Shown one piece after another: positions 1 to 10,900 of a stretch of DNA of 20,504 nt. Source of the stretch: Zygnema cylindricum (lineage: Eukaryota; Streptophyta; Zygnematophyceae; Zygnematales; Zygnemataceae); contig JBBHKE010001725.1 of NCBI GenBank assembly GCA_037447655.1, forward strand, positions 76,091 to 96,594. Direction: 5' to 3'. The notes under the pieces were generated by a model, which did no database searches, was not told the origin of the DNA, and worked only from the letters and a program-made list of their open reading frames with translations. The position numbers were made by a program, and so were the translations under genes. Position 1 is the stretch's first letter. Each line of letters starts with the position of its first letter.

Positions 1-2157
1 GTAACGTTACTTGGACTCAGTAATGACAACAGGCCGGTTCATTACTTTTCTTTTTTTTTTTGTCTTAATGTTGGAACGAAGGTTTACTTGGGTTGTTGTT
101 CGTATGTTTTATGTGCATGTGTATAGTCTATAAAGCGAAGTAAAAACCGGTGTATTATTGTTTTTACCTATGGACGGACCCACCAGCTATCCGGTCAATC
201 GTTTCCAACCTCAACCTGAATTAGACAGCTCACCAGTAGGATTTACATTTGTAGCCAACAGTGAACTTCCTTGTGTACAGAGCTTCACTGGTGGCTGTGA
301 TGGGATTTAGGGAGGACTTTGTAATCAAGTTTCTAAAGCTTAGGTGGGTTTGATAGGCTGGCCTATCGACCACCCAGGCAGGTATCCATTTTTGTTATTA
401 TGTGGCCAAAAATGAAGCGAAATATCTGATATGTGTACGTGTATTTTGTATGCTTGTTGTTGGGTTCATTTGGAAGCAAGGTTGTAATTCTGTTTTTTTT
501 TTTCTTTTCATTACTTGGCCGGACAACAGTAATGACTCAGGTTCATTGCAATGAAGGTTTTGCTAATAAATGGACTATTGTTTATGTTGAAAAGTTTCAC
601 ATGCACATAGTATGTTGATTAAAGGAAACAGAGGTTACATGCTTCTGTTGTGTGTTGTATACATAATTAAAGGTCTCAGTAGTTGATCTTTCAACTCGAA
701 AACTTCTAAACTTCATTCTCCTGGGTACTTTTTTTCATCACCAGTCAAACATTTTGATTCAGTTGCCTTGTGATCGACAATTTCTTAGAATGGTGTGCTA
801 CACCATATCACACAAAATGTTGTGTGGAATAATTTTCACATGCCACTGGCCTTTGTCACTTAATTTTAAGCATGAGCTTGGCGGTGAGATAGTTGTCATG
901 TTAGTGAGAGTCCAACGCAGTTGAATGGAGTCAGTTGGAGTCAAAAGGAATTGAAGGGAATAAAATGGTGTATAAAAACCTATGTGATCTGAAAGGGAAA
1001 TATAATAGTTTAAGAGTTTTGCTTATGAAATGAAAGAAATCTCCAGAGTTTTTATTCATTTAGTCTTAATGTACCAAAGAAAAAAAAAGCAATTATCTCT
1101 ACATTATTATTGGCTTTCATAATCGCATAAAATCTAAATTGCAAAAGAAACCTTTTAAAAATATGCAACATATGACGGCTAGTAAACAAAAGACACCTGA
1201 TAAAATTGTTATGACGAGACATGATCTGACGAGTGATGTGTCTCTTGAAGACAATTTGTGAGGTTAAAATTGGCCTACGCAAATTGATTCATAATTTCTA
1301 GTACTGTCTAAACCCAACATTGTTCCCATACTAATTAACTTCAAAGGCTAATGTGCATTCATGCTGTACTGTAGAGTCGTGTATGTCATTAGAATAAAGA
1401 TATATATTTTTTGATTTAGAGCCAGGCATTCTTGCTCCCTATGATTGTCACTGTCTCCGAATCGCCTAAAAAACTCTCAAGAGTTTGGTGAGTAATGCCA
1501 GGAATCAGACAAGCTTTTTGTCTTCTCTTTCATTTTCGTCTTTATCCTCGAGAAACGTCACATGTAGAATTGCCAGAAATGGGAGTTGCATCACAGCAAA
1601 AGATATTATGAAGTCACTCCTAGCCAACCCTAATTCATGTTACGTTTTCTTTCTATTATCATACTTTGTCCGTTTTCAGGGCTATATTCCAACCTGAAGC
1701 CTACCCATGGCTGCAATTATTTCCATTTATTTTTTCTTGCACCTTCAGTTTTCATTTCTCTAAGGGTTGAAGGACTGGATTTCTTTCGTTGATGATTGAT
1801 CAAAATCTTTGATAAGTCAGTCGCTGCTGTATTTGTATTTTTGCTGTATTGAAGAAAACAAAACGCATTTTATTTTTCTTCTATTTCCAAGAATAAGGTG
1901 TTTGTCATTAAGGGAACCTTCTTTGACATTTTCTTGAGCATTATTGTTACTGATATTGTTTTTTATGAATGGTGAGTGCACTGATTGAGCACGTTTATGT
2001 TTCAAGGATGAATGATGACATATATCCTTTTAATTTGTCAATATTCATACTACTATTGGTATAGTATTTCCATTTAGCATACATTTTAACAAGTCCATTG
2101 ACAATATCTTTCATGTTATGTAGTGGTTGTGAAGATTTATCGATTGATCCGTCCATT
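1..2157. other. AT-rich intergenic sequence, no gene recognised
   Basis: Short frames only, with homopolymer T tracts (around 50, 495) and small palindromes (GATAGG..CCTATC near 353; TGGTGT..ACACCA near 791). I see no conserved protein, splice pattern or RNA gene. Confidence 0.6.
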
Positions 2158-2322
2158 GTGAATACTAGTGTTGGGTATCGGGTAAATTCATATCGCGATA
2201 ATTTCGATATTCGATATATCGAATATCGATCGAGCAGACTCCTCGATATATCGTACCGGAACCAACATAAATTATTGCGATATATATCGCAAAAAATGGG
2301 TGTCCGTACATCTGAACTACAT

Positions 2323-2382
2323 AAATCGTACGAAAAATCGTACGAAAAATCGTACGGAAAACCATACGGAAAATCGTACGGA
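2323..2382. repeat. Five tandem 12-mers (AAATCGTACGAA type) inside element A
   Basis: Five units of 12 bases, each containing TACG, with small changes at the last positions. The array is open in several frames and gives spurious SYEKSYEK-like peptides. Confidence 0.9.
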
Positions 2383-2394
2383 ACCCCGCCTTCC

Positions 2395-2440
2395 CCACCC
2401 CCCCCCCCCCCCCTGCGCGGCGCCCCCGGGGGGGGGGGGT
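2395..2440. repeat. C-run followed by G-run (hairpin or i-motif/G-quadruplex capable)
   Basis: A run of about 16 C is followed by a short GCGC spacer and then a CCCCC/GGGGGGGGGGG stretch. The two halves can pair with each other. It sits inside element A. Run lengths are error-prone in sequencing. Confidence 0.8.
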
Positions 2441-2587
2441 TGGAAAAAAAAATCGGGAAGAAAAGAAAAAATCGCATAAATATCCGGATATTTAGCTTCC
2501 AAGTACATAGATTCGATATATCGATTATCGGATACCTAAAATTCGATATATATCGAATATCGGCAATAGGTCCTCGATACCCAACAC

Positions 2588-3130
2588 TACACCGCCAATC
2601 GTTATTAGCGTTGTGTACGCTAATTCCGTCCCACTTTTTTTTTTTTTATTCTCCATTAGTGTAGTTCATTCTATTTTTTTCTTTATTCTATTTAGGGTTA
2701 TTTTCAGTACATTGTCTCTTAAATAGAGTGGTGTACGGTCAGTGTCAGACCGTACATAAATGTACCTTTTTAAGTTAAAAAGTACAATAAATTAGTTTTA
2801 GTAACCGCTGACGCATGAGAATATGCGTTCCAAAAAGGAAAAAAAGCCAGGTCGTAAAAAATCCCGCTCGCACATATTCGTCCGACAGCCGCGTTTCGAC
2901 TGTGTGAATGTACGATTTGTGTACAATTTGTCAGATTTTGTACGGAGACATATATTAGTGTAAGCATGTTTGCGACCGACATTTTTTTTTTCAAAGATCC
3001 AAATTACCATAACCAAACAATTAGAATGTATGATTTTTTCCAAAATTTTCAAATTCTTAAATAGCGTACACCACGGTAATTATTTTTATACGCTAAAAAA
3101 ACTTACACGCTAATAACGATTGGCGGTGTA
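2588..3130. mobile_element. Element B: TA-flanked CACC-type TIR element
   Basis: TA dinucleotides flank inverted repeats beginning CACCGCCAATCGTTATTAG (from 2590, ending 3128). The interior has a perfect palindrome GTACGGTC/GACCGTAC (2733-2755) and no coding capacity. Its reverse complement shares an internal block (..CGTACA-AATCTGACAAA..ACGCGG) with element E, so the two are related. Confidence 0.75.
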
Positions 3131-3304
3131 GTGAATACTCATATGTAGAAAAACCTGAAATCCTTAGGACCAATGATTAAATTTGTTCATGCACCATTCG
3201 TACTCGTTGTTTACAACCACATGGTGATAAACAAACGTTCAGTCTTCAGTATGAGGTGTCGTTCCTGTATCAGTTTTAGCGTTGCTACCTCCTTTTGTTC
3301 CCAT

Positions 3305-3340
3305 GGACTCAGTTGGCTTACCATCACGCTTTTTAATAAA
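3305..3340. repeat. 36-base segment repeated in inverted orientation at 4384-4419
   Basis: GGACTCAGTTGGCTTACCAT.. at 3305 matches the reverse complement of 4384-4419 with about five mismatches. The second copy lies at the presumed 3' end of the retrotransposon relic. Confidence 0.75.
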
Positions 3341-3609
3341 GTCGGCCACATTAGCGGTTCTTGTACTTTCTGAAAATGCTTTTCGATCATGTCGACTGTG
3401 AGTCTGAACTTTTTTTTTTTTTTTTAATGGTATGTCATTATAATTTCAATAATGCCTCTTAACCTCATTTTTTGCACACCAAGATTGTCTGGAAATTCAG
3501 AGTTGTCATTTTCCCGGCACTGTGCATGTGCAATGAAAAGTATTTTTTTAACTAAATGTAACCAAAAAATCCTCCATTTTTGTCTCTTTTAACTTTGATA
3601 TGGGGAAGC

Positions 3610-3802
3610 TACACCGCTCATCGTTATCAGCATTAAAGATTTATTAGTGTTAAATTAGAATTAATAATACTTGGTGCAAGGAGACGTGGCAGATTGTAGT
3701 CCACGTCCTTAAATAATGTTGTTAACTCTATTTTGTGATTTTTGGCCAAAAAAAATCGTGACCGAATTAGTGTTATTAACACTAATAACGGTGAGCAGTG
3801 TA
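3610..3802. mobile_element. Element C: short MITE of the TA-CACC family
   Basis: TA then CACCGCTCATCGTTAT at the left, and the inverted ATAACGGTGAGCAGTG then TA at the right, with a few mismatches. It is 193 bp with no ORF of note. Its interior AGGAGACGTGG block is found, inverted, inside element G, marking them as the same family. Confidence 0.7.
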
Positions 3803-4383
3803 GTCTCGTGGAGATGGTTGGTCTTGACATGACATGATCGTTTTTTAAGTAACTGAACGCCTCCAAGGCCTTAAAAGGCGTTACATTATCATATTTTACA
3901 ATTGCTTGAAGAGCATTTAGGTGGATATGGGAGCTTCCGTGCTTTGTTTAGTTTTTCTGGTTGGTTGGCTTGCCTAAATGATGGCTATTGGCTCATGGGT
4001 AGATGCACCACATAAACGGGACACGTGTGGATCTGAATCGAGAGATAATCCTTGCACCTATTTGGGTTTGAATTGGTGTGGCAGACACGTAGATCCGCAT
4101 TCTGCCCATTTTAGCAAGTTTCTGTTGTTGCAGGTACCTTCCTCGAATTTTCTCCAGGTTATTTCTGACCAAGGGGTCTCTCCCATTTAAGAACTAAATG
4201 CTGGAAAAATATGTGACTGGTTCCTGGAGGATAAAGCAAAGCGTGCAGAAAATATAAATTTAGCTGTTCTGGAATAGGAACAGGGGTCCGGCTTTAGTTT
4301 CTAATGGCTTTTATGTAGGCTACGAGTCTCATATTCTTTTTCTACGTACCTTAGTTAATTTAAGTAAAAAAAACCAAGCAAGA
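3803..4383. other. Intergenic sequence between element C and the retrotransposon relic
   Basis: No recognisable coding sequence. There is a small hairpin around 3857-3880 (ACGCC..GGCGT). The short open frames have no family resemblance. Confidence 0.55.
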
Positions 4384-4615
4384 TAAATTAAAAAGCACGA
4401 TGGTAAGCCATCTGAGTCCGGGGGTACAAAAGGGGTGGCATGGCCAAAATTGAAAAACTACAATAAAAAACAAAGAGAGCGACGGGAACACAAAAAAAAG
4501 GAGACGAGAACACAAAAAAAAGGAGACAACAACAAGGAAAATAAAAGCACCCAAACTCAAAATGAAAAGCACGGCAACTCACAAAACCAAAATTACAACC
4601 CCAACCCCAAATCAA
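4384..4615 (-). mobile_element. Probable 3' untranslated end of the retrotransposon relic
   Basis: Downstream of the last stop the minus strand is T-rich, with a repeated unit (plus strand GGAACACAAAAAAAAGGAGA, twice around 4487-4530). It ends near a 36-base segment also present inverted at 3305-3340. No poly-A tail or target-site duplication was identified, so the true 3' boundary is uncertain. Confidence 0.35.
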
Positions 4616-5335
4616 TTAAATATATACGAAAGCAACCCCATAAGTCCCCCCAGCCTGGGGGAGCACGTTGAGGGAGTCCGGAACACAGCGACAATCCATA
4701 ACCCCAACAGCCGATCGAAGGATTATAAAAGCTTGCACTCGCTGTAAAGCCACCAATAAGCGTTGACGATAAAAAGAAGTAAGGACCGAAGGAGGAGGGC
4801 TCCCATGTCCTCGGCCCTCGAAAGCACGTCGAGCACAAGTACGGAGAAACTCGTCCAGTGCAACACCCAAACAACCAAAGATCTCGACCGCCATCGGAAT
4901 AAAGTCATCCATAGGGTCCAGGTGGGCATAATCACGCTCCTTCGCCTTAGCGGCATCACGACCTGCCACCCCAACATGTCGAGCCGCCAGACCATCACGC
5001 CAGACCAGCAACTTTAGCTGAAGTAGGGTTTGCCAAACAATATCACCGAAGATGCGACGGGCACCATCAAGCAAAACAACATTGATTCGACGCGAGGGAA
5101 GTATATGAGAAACCTCTCGACGCATAGAAAAGCCCCCTTTCGAAGCGATAGTCGCAACAGCGTCGTGAATAGTGTCGTGCGCCTGGATCAAATCTCCCCC
5201 ATGGGAGCAACGAAGCAAATGGACACCATCGGGCCCCAAGACACATCCACATGCACAAACAAGAGAGCCAAGCAAAAAAGGATGAGGGAGGCCAAGGCGA
5301 AACCGGAGGGCGGTGGTGAATTGAGCAAGTGATAA
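4616..5335 (-). pseudogene. C-terminal Cys/His and endonuclease-like domain of the retrotransposon relic
   Basis: An open frame of about 240 codons begins LAQFTTALRFRLGLPHPFLL. It then shows a metal-binding pattern, CACGCVLGPDGVHLLRCSHG followed by a further His (CxC..H..C..H). After that come REVSHILPSRRINVVL, FGDIVWQTL and a helical tail. The arrangement downstream of an RT resembles the Cys/His finger plus PD-(D/E)XK-like nuclease of restriction-endonuclease-type non-LTR elements. The nuclease assignment is inference, because the catalytic residues cannot be assigned with certainty by eye. This part is less damaged than the middle of the element. Confidence 0.6.
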
Positions 5336-6143
5336 TCGGAGTGGACAAAATAGGTGTGGTTAAAAGCCAAGACCTAGAACCAGGTCCACCACAAGGGAGA
5401 AGACGGGCACGCGAAGAATCGGAGGGAAGCGCCTTGAGAAACTCAGATTTAATGGCGGCGACAACCCTATCGGAAATCGATTCCTGGACACGCTCAACAT
5501 ATTTGTAACAAGGATGGAAAAAATTGGCACATCCACTAGGGCATGGGGAGGAAGAGAACGTGACGCGTCCAATAGAGATTGTTGGAAGGCGAACACACTG
5601 TCTCAAACCCAGGGGACAGCAGTAGATAGAACATGGGTGTCCCCAACCAAGAAACCAAAAACAAGAGTGAAGGCAATAAGACACCAACTTCCCAAATAGG
5701 CAGCGGGAGCAACACGAGCAGTCGATTATAGACCCAACCCCCCAGTAGAGACAGGGAGGGATGCCTGAATGCGGGCCGATAGCCCAGACTCGTGATCAAA
5801 TGCCCCACGACCTAACAAAGTGTGGAGGACGTCCACGAGGCGATCGTCAAAAGCTGAGAGAGAGGAGACAAACGTCGAGGTGGGAGGGGAAGTGCGAGTA
5901 AGGTAAAAAGGGCGGTGGGGAAAACACTTGGTTAACATAGCAAAAGCAACCTGGGGATCGGGAAGGTGAGGAAGGTCTTCCACTGGGGCCAGATTCATGA
6001 AGGAATTCCGTCACGAAAGTATCCGAACTAAGGGGGCAACCAAGCACACGAATGCCATCGGAGGGAGAAGGGGTTTGAAAACCAGGAGGGGGAGTAAAGG
6101 AAAGTGGAATATCTTGAGGAGACCAAATAACACACTTCGACGG

Positions 6144-7020
6144 CTAAACTGAAAGGTTGAGTTTGGCTAAGCGTTCCTTGAAAAAATCATATGCCAACAC
6201 AACTTGTTCTCTAGGCCCAATAATGTGCGTATCATTTGCGACTGAAGGGAAAAGGCAAGAAGGGAAGGCGGCTGCGGAGGAACGAAGGGCCGGGGAATGG
6301 GTGAGGGCGAACAAAGGTTCGTCGATGAGAGAGTCGCCTTGGCGAGTACCAGTATAAGAGGAGAAAGGAATGAGATCACCATCGGTCAAGAAGGAAAGGT
6401 TGCTTGTCAAAGAATAGAAAGCCCCCACAAAGGGGAATAATTGGACAATCAGAGATGGAGCCGCCATAAGCTCTGAAAAAATCACGTTCCGATCCACCGT
6501 ATTAAAAGCATTGGAATCGTCGACCTGGAAGACCAACCAATCCGGATGTACATCCAACAAAGCTCGAATCCCGTGGACCACGGCCTCACAATCTCCTCTC
6601 GTGGCCACTCCAAACTGATAAGGAGAGAGATAATAATGGAAAGCTGGTTGGAGCTGGAGACATGTCGCATGAGCCACCAATCTATATAAAACCTCTCCCA
6701 CAACAATAGGGCGGATCCCACCATTAGGTTTGACGACTGCCACAAGGCGGGAAGCCGTGAGAAGATTACAAATATGAGAGGGAACATCCCCACTAGTAAT
6801 TAGAGAACATACTCGAAAAAACACATCGAACCCCCGGGCACCCGATTCAGGGGGCAAAACGTCGCAAAACAACTCATACACTGTGCCCGAGGGCCACCTC
6901 GCTGAAAGGTGAGGAGAAGAGCTAAGAGCCTTAATGAAAACCTCCCGATCTAAAGTAAAACTCTCAGATGGCTCAAAGGCGTAGATGGAAGGGGGTAAAG
7001 GGGAAGGTGCAAGGGGGAAA
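6144..7020 (-). pseudogene. Reverse transcriptase domain of the retrotransposon relic
   Basis: Readable in one frame. Visible RT blocks are LLTASRLVAVVKPNGGIRPI (fingers), VGEVLYRLVAHA, LSPYQFGVATRGDCEAVVHG, WLVFQVDDSNAFNTVDR (palm motif A; the catalytic Asp is in this run), TGTRQGDSL (motif B) and FPSVANDTHIIGP (motif C). Motif C has AND where an active enzyme has ADD or YADD: the codon at 6236-6234 is AAT, one base from GAT. The domain is cut by TAG at 6146-6144, where relatives would be expected to read through (V-x-PSKC). Confidence 0.85.
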
Positions 7021-7783
7021 CTTAATACACCCTAGCTTTCAGATTTAGAATCAGTATACATAAAAACAAGTTTTCACAATTTGTTGTTTCCACTTGCCAT
7101 AACAATTGTGGTTAAAACATCACTCATTTTATAAATGTACTCTTCCTACAATGCTTCTTAACTACTTCCCAACATTCTTGCTGTCCTTTACCGAACCCGA
7201 ATTTCAACAAATAGATGCATATATTCAAGCACTTTATACTTTCCTGAATTATTGAATTAGATATAGTTGAAATTTTTGACAACCATAGTAATAGAATGTT
7301 TTAATTATTCAATAGTGATTGCTTCCAAAAGCATTTTATTTGGTTGGAAATATATCAAACTTTTTCCAAAATGAAATTCCAATATATTTACCATTGTTTC
7401 ATTCCGTGTGTACGTGGTTAGGCATTGATTAACATGCATCGGAGGGAAAAAAACGTATAAAAACGGGTAAAAACGGGTAAAAACAATAATGCATACCACA
7501 TACACTGAAATAAAAAACTGAGTCCAAAACAAAAACCAAAAGAGGACACCGTTGATTATACAAATCTCCCATACAAAAAATATTCCATTCATATTGAAAC
7601 ACACATGAGCACCAAGGACAAGGTAGAGAAGACAGAAAGAGAGAGGGAATGAGAGAGAGAGGGGGGAGAGGTAAAAACGGCCTGAAAACAATCAGGCTTT
7701 TTCTATACACCATTGAAAACTACTCGAATTTCTTTCGACTCCTATGTCCCACGACTTTAAATCAATTTTAAATCGAATTGCAA
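7021..7783. other. RPN3 3' flank / 3' UTR and junction with the retrotransposon relic
   Basis: AT-rich. It should contain the RPN3 3' UTR and polyadenylation region on the minus strand, though no clear AATAAA was found. It includes a GA-rich patch at 7630-7672 and a repeat of TAAAAACGGG (7456-7484). Confidence 0.5.
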
Positions 7784-7909
7784 TCAAAAATCGTCCCCGT
7801 CTTCTTCCGCAATATGGGTTGCCAGCTCGTGCTCCTGCTGCTGCCTCTCTCTCCGCTTCTCCCCACTCTCCAACTGCTCCCGGTGGGCATCCGGAGGGAA
7901 TCGCATGGC
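7784..7909 (-). CDS. RPN3: RPN3 coding exon 10 (residues 462-502 and stop)
   Basis: Acceptor TTTCCAG. Encodes [20 protein letters not shown] then [20 protein letters not shown] and F, followed by TGA. This is the charged C-terminal tail typical of plant RPN3 (..HIAEEDDDDF as recalled). No canonical AATAAA signal was found just downstream on the minus strand. Confidence 0.96.
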   Translation of the reverse strand, partial: AMRFPPDAHREQLESGEKRRERQQQEHELATHIAEEDGDDF

Positions 7910-10900
7910 CTGGAAATAACCATAAGTAATACTAAACAATTAGTAAACAACAAGTTAACAAGAAGTTGACAATAAGTAAAAGTTGAAAGTTAACAATAAG
8001 TTAACAACAAGTTAACAATAAGTAAAAGTTAACAATAAATTAACAAGTTAAGAGTAGAAGTAAGCAATACAATTAGTAAAAGTAATAAGTCAACAACGAG
8101 TTAACAGTAAGAAAAGTAAACAAAAAGTTAACGACAAGGAAAAGCGAACATAAACAAGTTGACAATAAATTAAAAGTAAACAAGAAGTAAACAATACAAG
8201 AAATCTAATTCAACATTCATTTTTGAACAAAAAAATGAATCTCTGCAATGTGCTTAAGGTTTATGGTGACGAGATCAAAACCAAAAACAATTTACTTACA
8301 AACCACAATTACTTTCACCAAGAGATGCAAAAATCAGAAATGAAATTAAAATCACCGAGATATCCAAAGATTGATAGAGCATTATTTAAAAAAGAAAAAA
8401 AAAAAGAAAAAAAAAGCTTGCAGCAGCTGTGATCATTCTGCAATTATACTAAAAAAAATAAAAAAATGACAACAGCAGAAAACGATTCATAACGCAAAGA
8501 GTTCCTGATGCAAAAAAAAATCTACATCCATAGCTTGATTGACTCGTTTCAACTATGGAATAAATATTTGCTATAGCAGTTGTTTAATCTAATGTCACAA
8601 TTTCCGGATCCATACCTTGATTGCCTCGTTATGGGTGTTAAGAAAGAAGGATTAAGGATCCCTGACCTTGATTACCTCGTGATTGTATTAAGACACAAGG
8701 ATTACGGATCCATACCTTGGTTTTATCTAACGTCACAAATTCCGGATCCATACCTCGATTGCCTCCCTATGGGAGTTAAGAAAGAAGGATTGTGGATGAT
8801 TGCCTCTGTTTAACTATGATGAAATTTAAACATTTCTTACAGCTATTAGTTTGATCTAAATGTCACCAATTCCAGATCCATACCTCGATTGCCTCGCTAT
8901 GGGTGTTAAAACAGGAGCAAACCTTGATTGTCTCGTTAGGTGTGATAAGACAGAAAGATAAAGGATCCGCACCTTAATTGCCTCGTTATGGGTGTTAAGA
9001 CAGAAAGCGATACGAGAATGGAAAGCTGCCTGAGGCTCCACTGTGGAATAGATGTCGCTCGTCTCCTTTGACTGCATCCAGCTCGCCTGGTGGTCCACCA
9101 TGGCATCAATGCCACCATCACTGATAGCCTGTCACCAACAAAATAGAAAAGGAAAAAAGAAGAAAGAACAAAACAACAAAATCAGAAAACAAACTAAAAG
9201 CCAAGAAATAGAATGTATGCATCAAATTCTTTAGACTTGCACATGGCTTAGTCTGGACAAACGGGGACACTGACAAGGAGAAAGCTGTCCAGACAAGCTT
9301 AGCTCTATTCTTGCATATACGGATTGGCGTAGATATTAGAGCTAACAAATAATTAGTGTGAGGTTCATATTTGTTATTGATTTTAATTCAGTTCAGAATC
9401 ATAAACATAGTTCCATCAGAGTGTACCAGAGGACAGTTTCTCATTTCTCATATTACTAAAAGTAGCATGGATGAAAATTCTGTGAGTAACCTAGTTTAAT
9501 CAAAAACTTTGAAGTAGCAAACACAAACTGCCCAGGACAAGAAATAAGCAGGAGAGCTAAGACAGTAAAATAAGACCTATGGAGAGATCAAAGGTAGACC
9601 CAAGTTTGAACCCATGCATATATTTAAGCTCATACTTATACCTATGTTTAACAACCATCTGTTAGCCTGTAGTTTAGTTGATGTTTATGGCCTTGCTTAA
9701 ACCCATGCATATATTTCAATTTCCATATACCACTCATGTCTTTATCCATGCTTATATAAAAGCCCATGCGTATATGTTAGTCCACGTTCAAACCCAATTT
9801 TTATTTTAATTTTTACAGCCCATTTTTAATAAACCCTTTTTTCTAATTAATCCCATACCTTGGCCACAATTGACTCGGCATCGTCCACAGGACTTGGACT
9901 GTCTAAGTGGAGCTTAGCGGCAACATCGACCAATGAAATCTTAGAATAGGAGACATTAATCCGTCGAAGACCTGTTCGAATCACATTGTGTCGCAGTCGA
10001 ACAATAAGGTTTTGAGTCCGATCTTGGTGGAAAACCGGGGCATGTTTTTCTGCAACCGCACGGAAAAGCTCAAGATCTCCAATGCGAACAGCCTGGAAAA
10101 AGCAGAGGGAGAGAGAGAGGGAGTGAGAAAAGCAGGAGCGGGAGAGGGAGAGGGAGAGGGAGGGGAGAGCGAGCGGGCGAGCTCGCCGGGAAAATTGGTG
10201 CTCTTAATGTAGAACTGACCCAGGAAACGAGCAAGAAAAAAACAAACCAAGCCAAACATCAACAAAAAAAAAGGACAAAACCCCATTGCACTCACATTTG
10301 TGAGTTCAAAATAGGGATGAAGAGCTGCACGCATTCCGGGCACCATAAAAATTGTTCTCTCAGGAATTTCTCCTAAAAGGAGTCGGACCAGGGCCGCCCA
10401 TTTGGTACATGCGATGCGAAACCCGCGAGCCTTAAGAGGAGCTTTTCGAGCCGCTTGAAGAAGGCAATCCTTAGCATCGGTATACTCCAGCTGAATAGCT
10501 CGAATACGGCCCAAGTAAAAGAGGTACCGACAGTACTGGAGACACAGACATATGGGATGAAAATATATTATGACTGTTAAGTTGGGGGTTACAACTCACA
10601 TCTCTAAGTTTGATGGGTGAAAATGCATTACGAAAGATAAATGCGGCATTATAACTCTGGCAGTATTAGACAGGGTAAAAATATATTATAGACTGATAAG
10701 TTAGGCATTATAACTTAGCTTCTTTTGGTGCAACTAAGAATAGGTATCGACAGTAATGGCGACAGACATGTGAGGCAGAAATACAACAAAACATATTACA
10801 ACTGACAAGTTAGGCATTATAACTAAAAGGCTAAGCTTGAAGCAATTAAGAAAAGGTACTAACAATACTGGAGACACATACATATGGGGTGAAAACATAC

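Larger units (their letters stand above)
2166..2589. mobile_element. Element A: hAT-like non-autonomous DNA transposon
   Basis: Terminal inverted repeats TAGTGTTGGGTATCG (2166-2180) and its complement (2575-2589) match over 15 bases. Subterminal regions are full of CGATATATCG-type palindromes. The interior holds a five-fold 12-mer array and a C-run/G-run hairpin. No transposase is encoded. The TIR shares TAGTGTTG..TATCG with element D. Confidence 0.75.
2158..3138. mobile_element. Nested transposon pair A plus B with 8-bp target duplication
   Basis: GTGAATAC occurs directly before element A (2158-2165) and directly after element B (3131-3138). The simplest reading is that A inserted with an 8-bp duplication, as hAT elements do. 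B then inserted at the terminal TA of A's right end, so the right copy of the duplication now lies beyond B. Confidence 0.7.
4616..7020 (-). pseudogene. Decayed non-LTR retrotransposon polyprotein (reverse transcriptase plus C-terminal endonuclease-like domain)
   Basis: Minus-strand relic, read from 7020 toward 4616. It would reverse-transcribe the element's own RNA at a nicked target. Homology begins at about 7020 (LSFPLAPSPLPPSIYAFEPS) and runs through the RT domain to a TAG at 6146-6144. Beyond the stop it continues in frame as PSKCVIWSPQDIPLSF and LGCPLSSDTFVTEF. It then shifts frame near 5990 (EDLPHLPDPQVAFAMLTKCF), meets TAA at 5728-5726 and a TGA near 5608, shifts again near 5530 and about 5340, and ends in an open tail to 4616. 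At least three stops and three frameshifts show it is dead. The 5' part is missing, as in many truncated LINE copies. The family resembles RTs I associate with bryophytes and streptophyte algae (recalled, not searched). Confidence 0.85.

Noticed and set aside
1-560. Similar words (CAGTAATGAC, ACAACAG, GGCCGG) near 17-50 and 509-547 as terminal repeats of an element
   Set aside because: The words occur in a different order and do not align as a direct or inverted repeat of useful length.
2098-2664. 188-codon plus-strand frame and overlapping minus-strand frames
   Set aside because: They run through element A's palindromes, the 12-mer array and the C/G runs. The peptide repeats (SYEKSYEK, GGGGG) are by-products of repeats readable on both strands.
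4435-5332. Plus-strand frames opposite the retrotransposon relic
   Set aside because: They are antisense shadows of the minus-strand endonuclease-like domain and its A-rich 3' flank.
8525-8985. CRISPR-like array of repeats
   Set aside because: The host is a eukaryote, the repeats are variably spaced copies of an RPN3 exon edge, and the spacers are not uniform.
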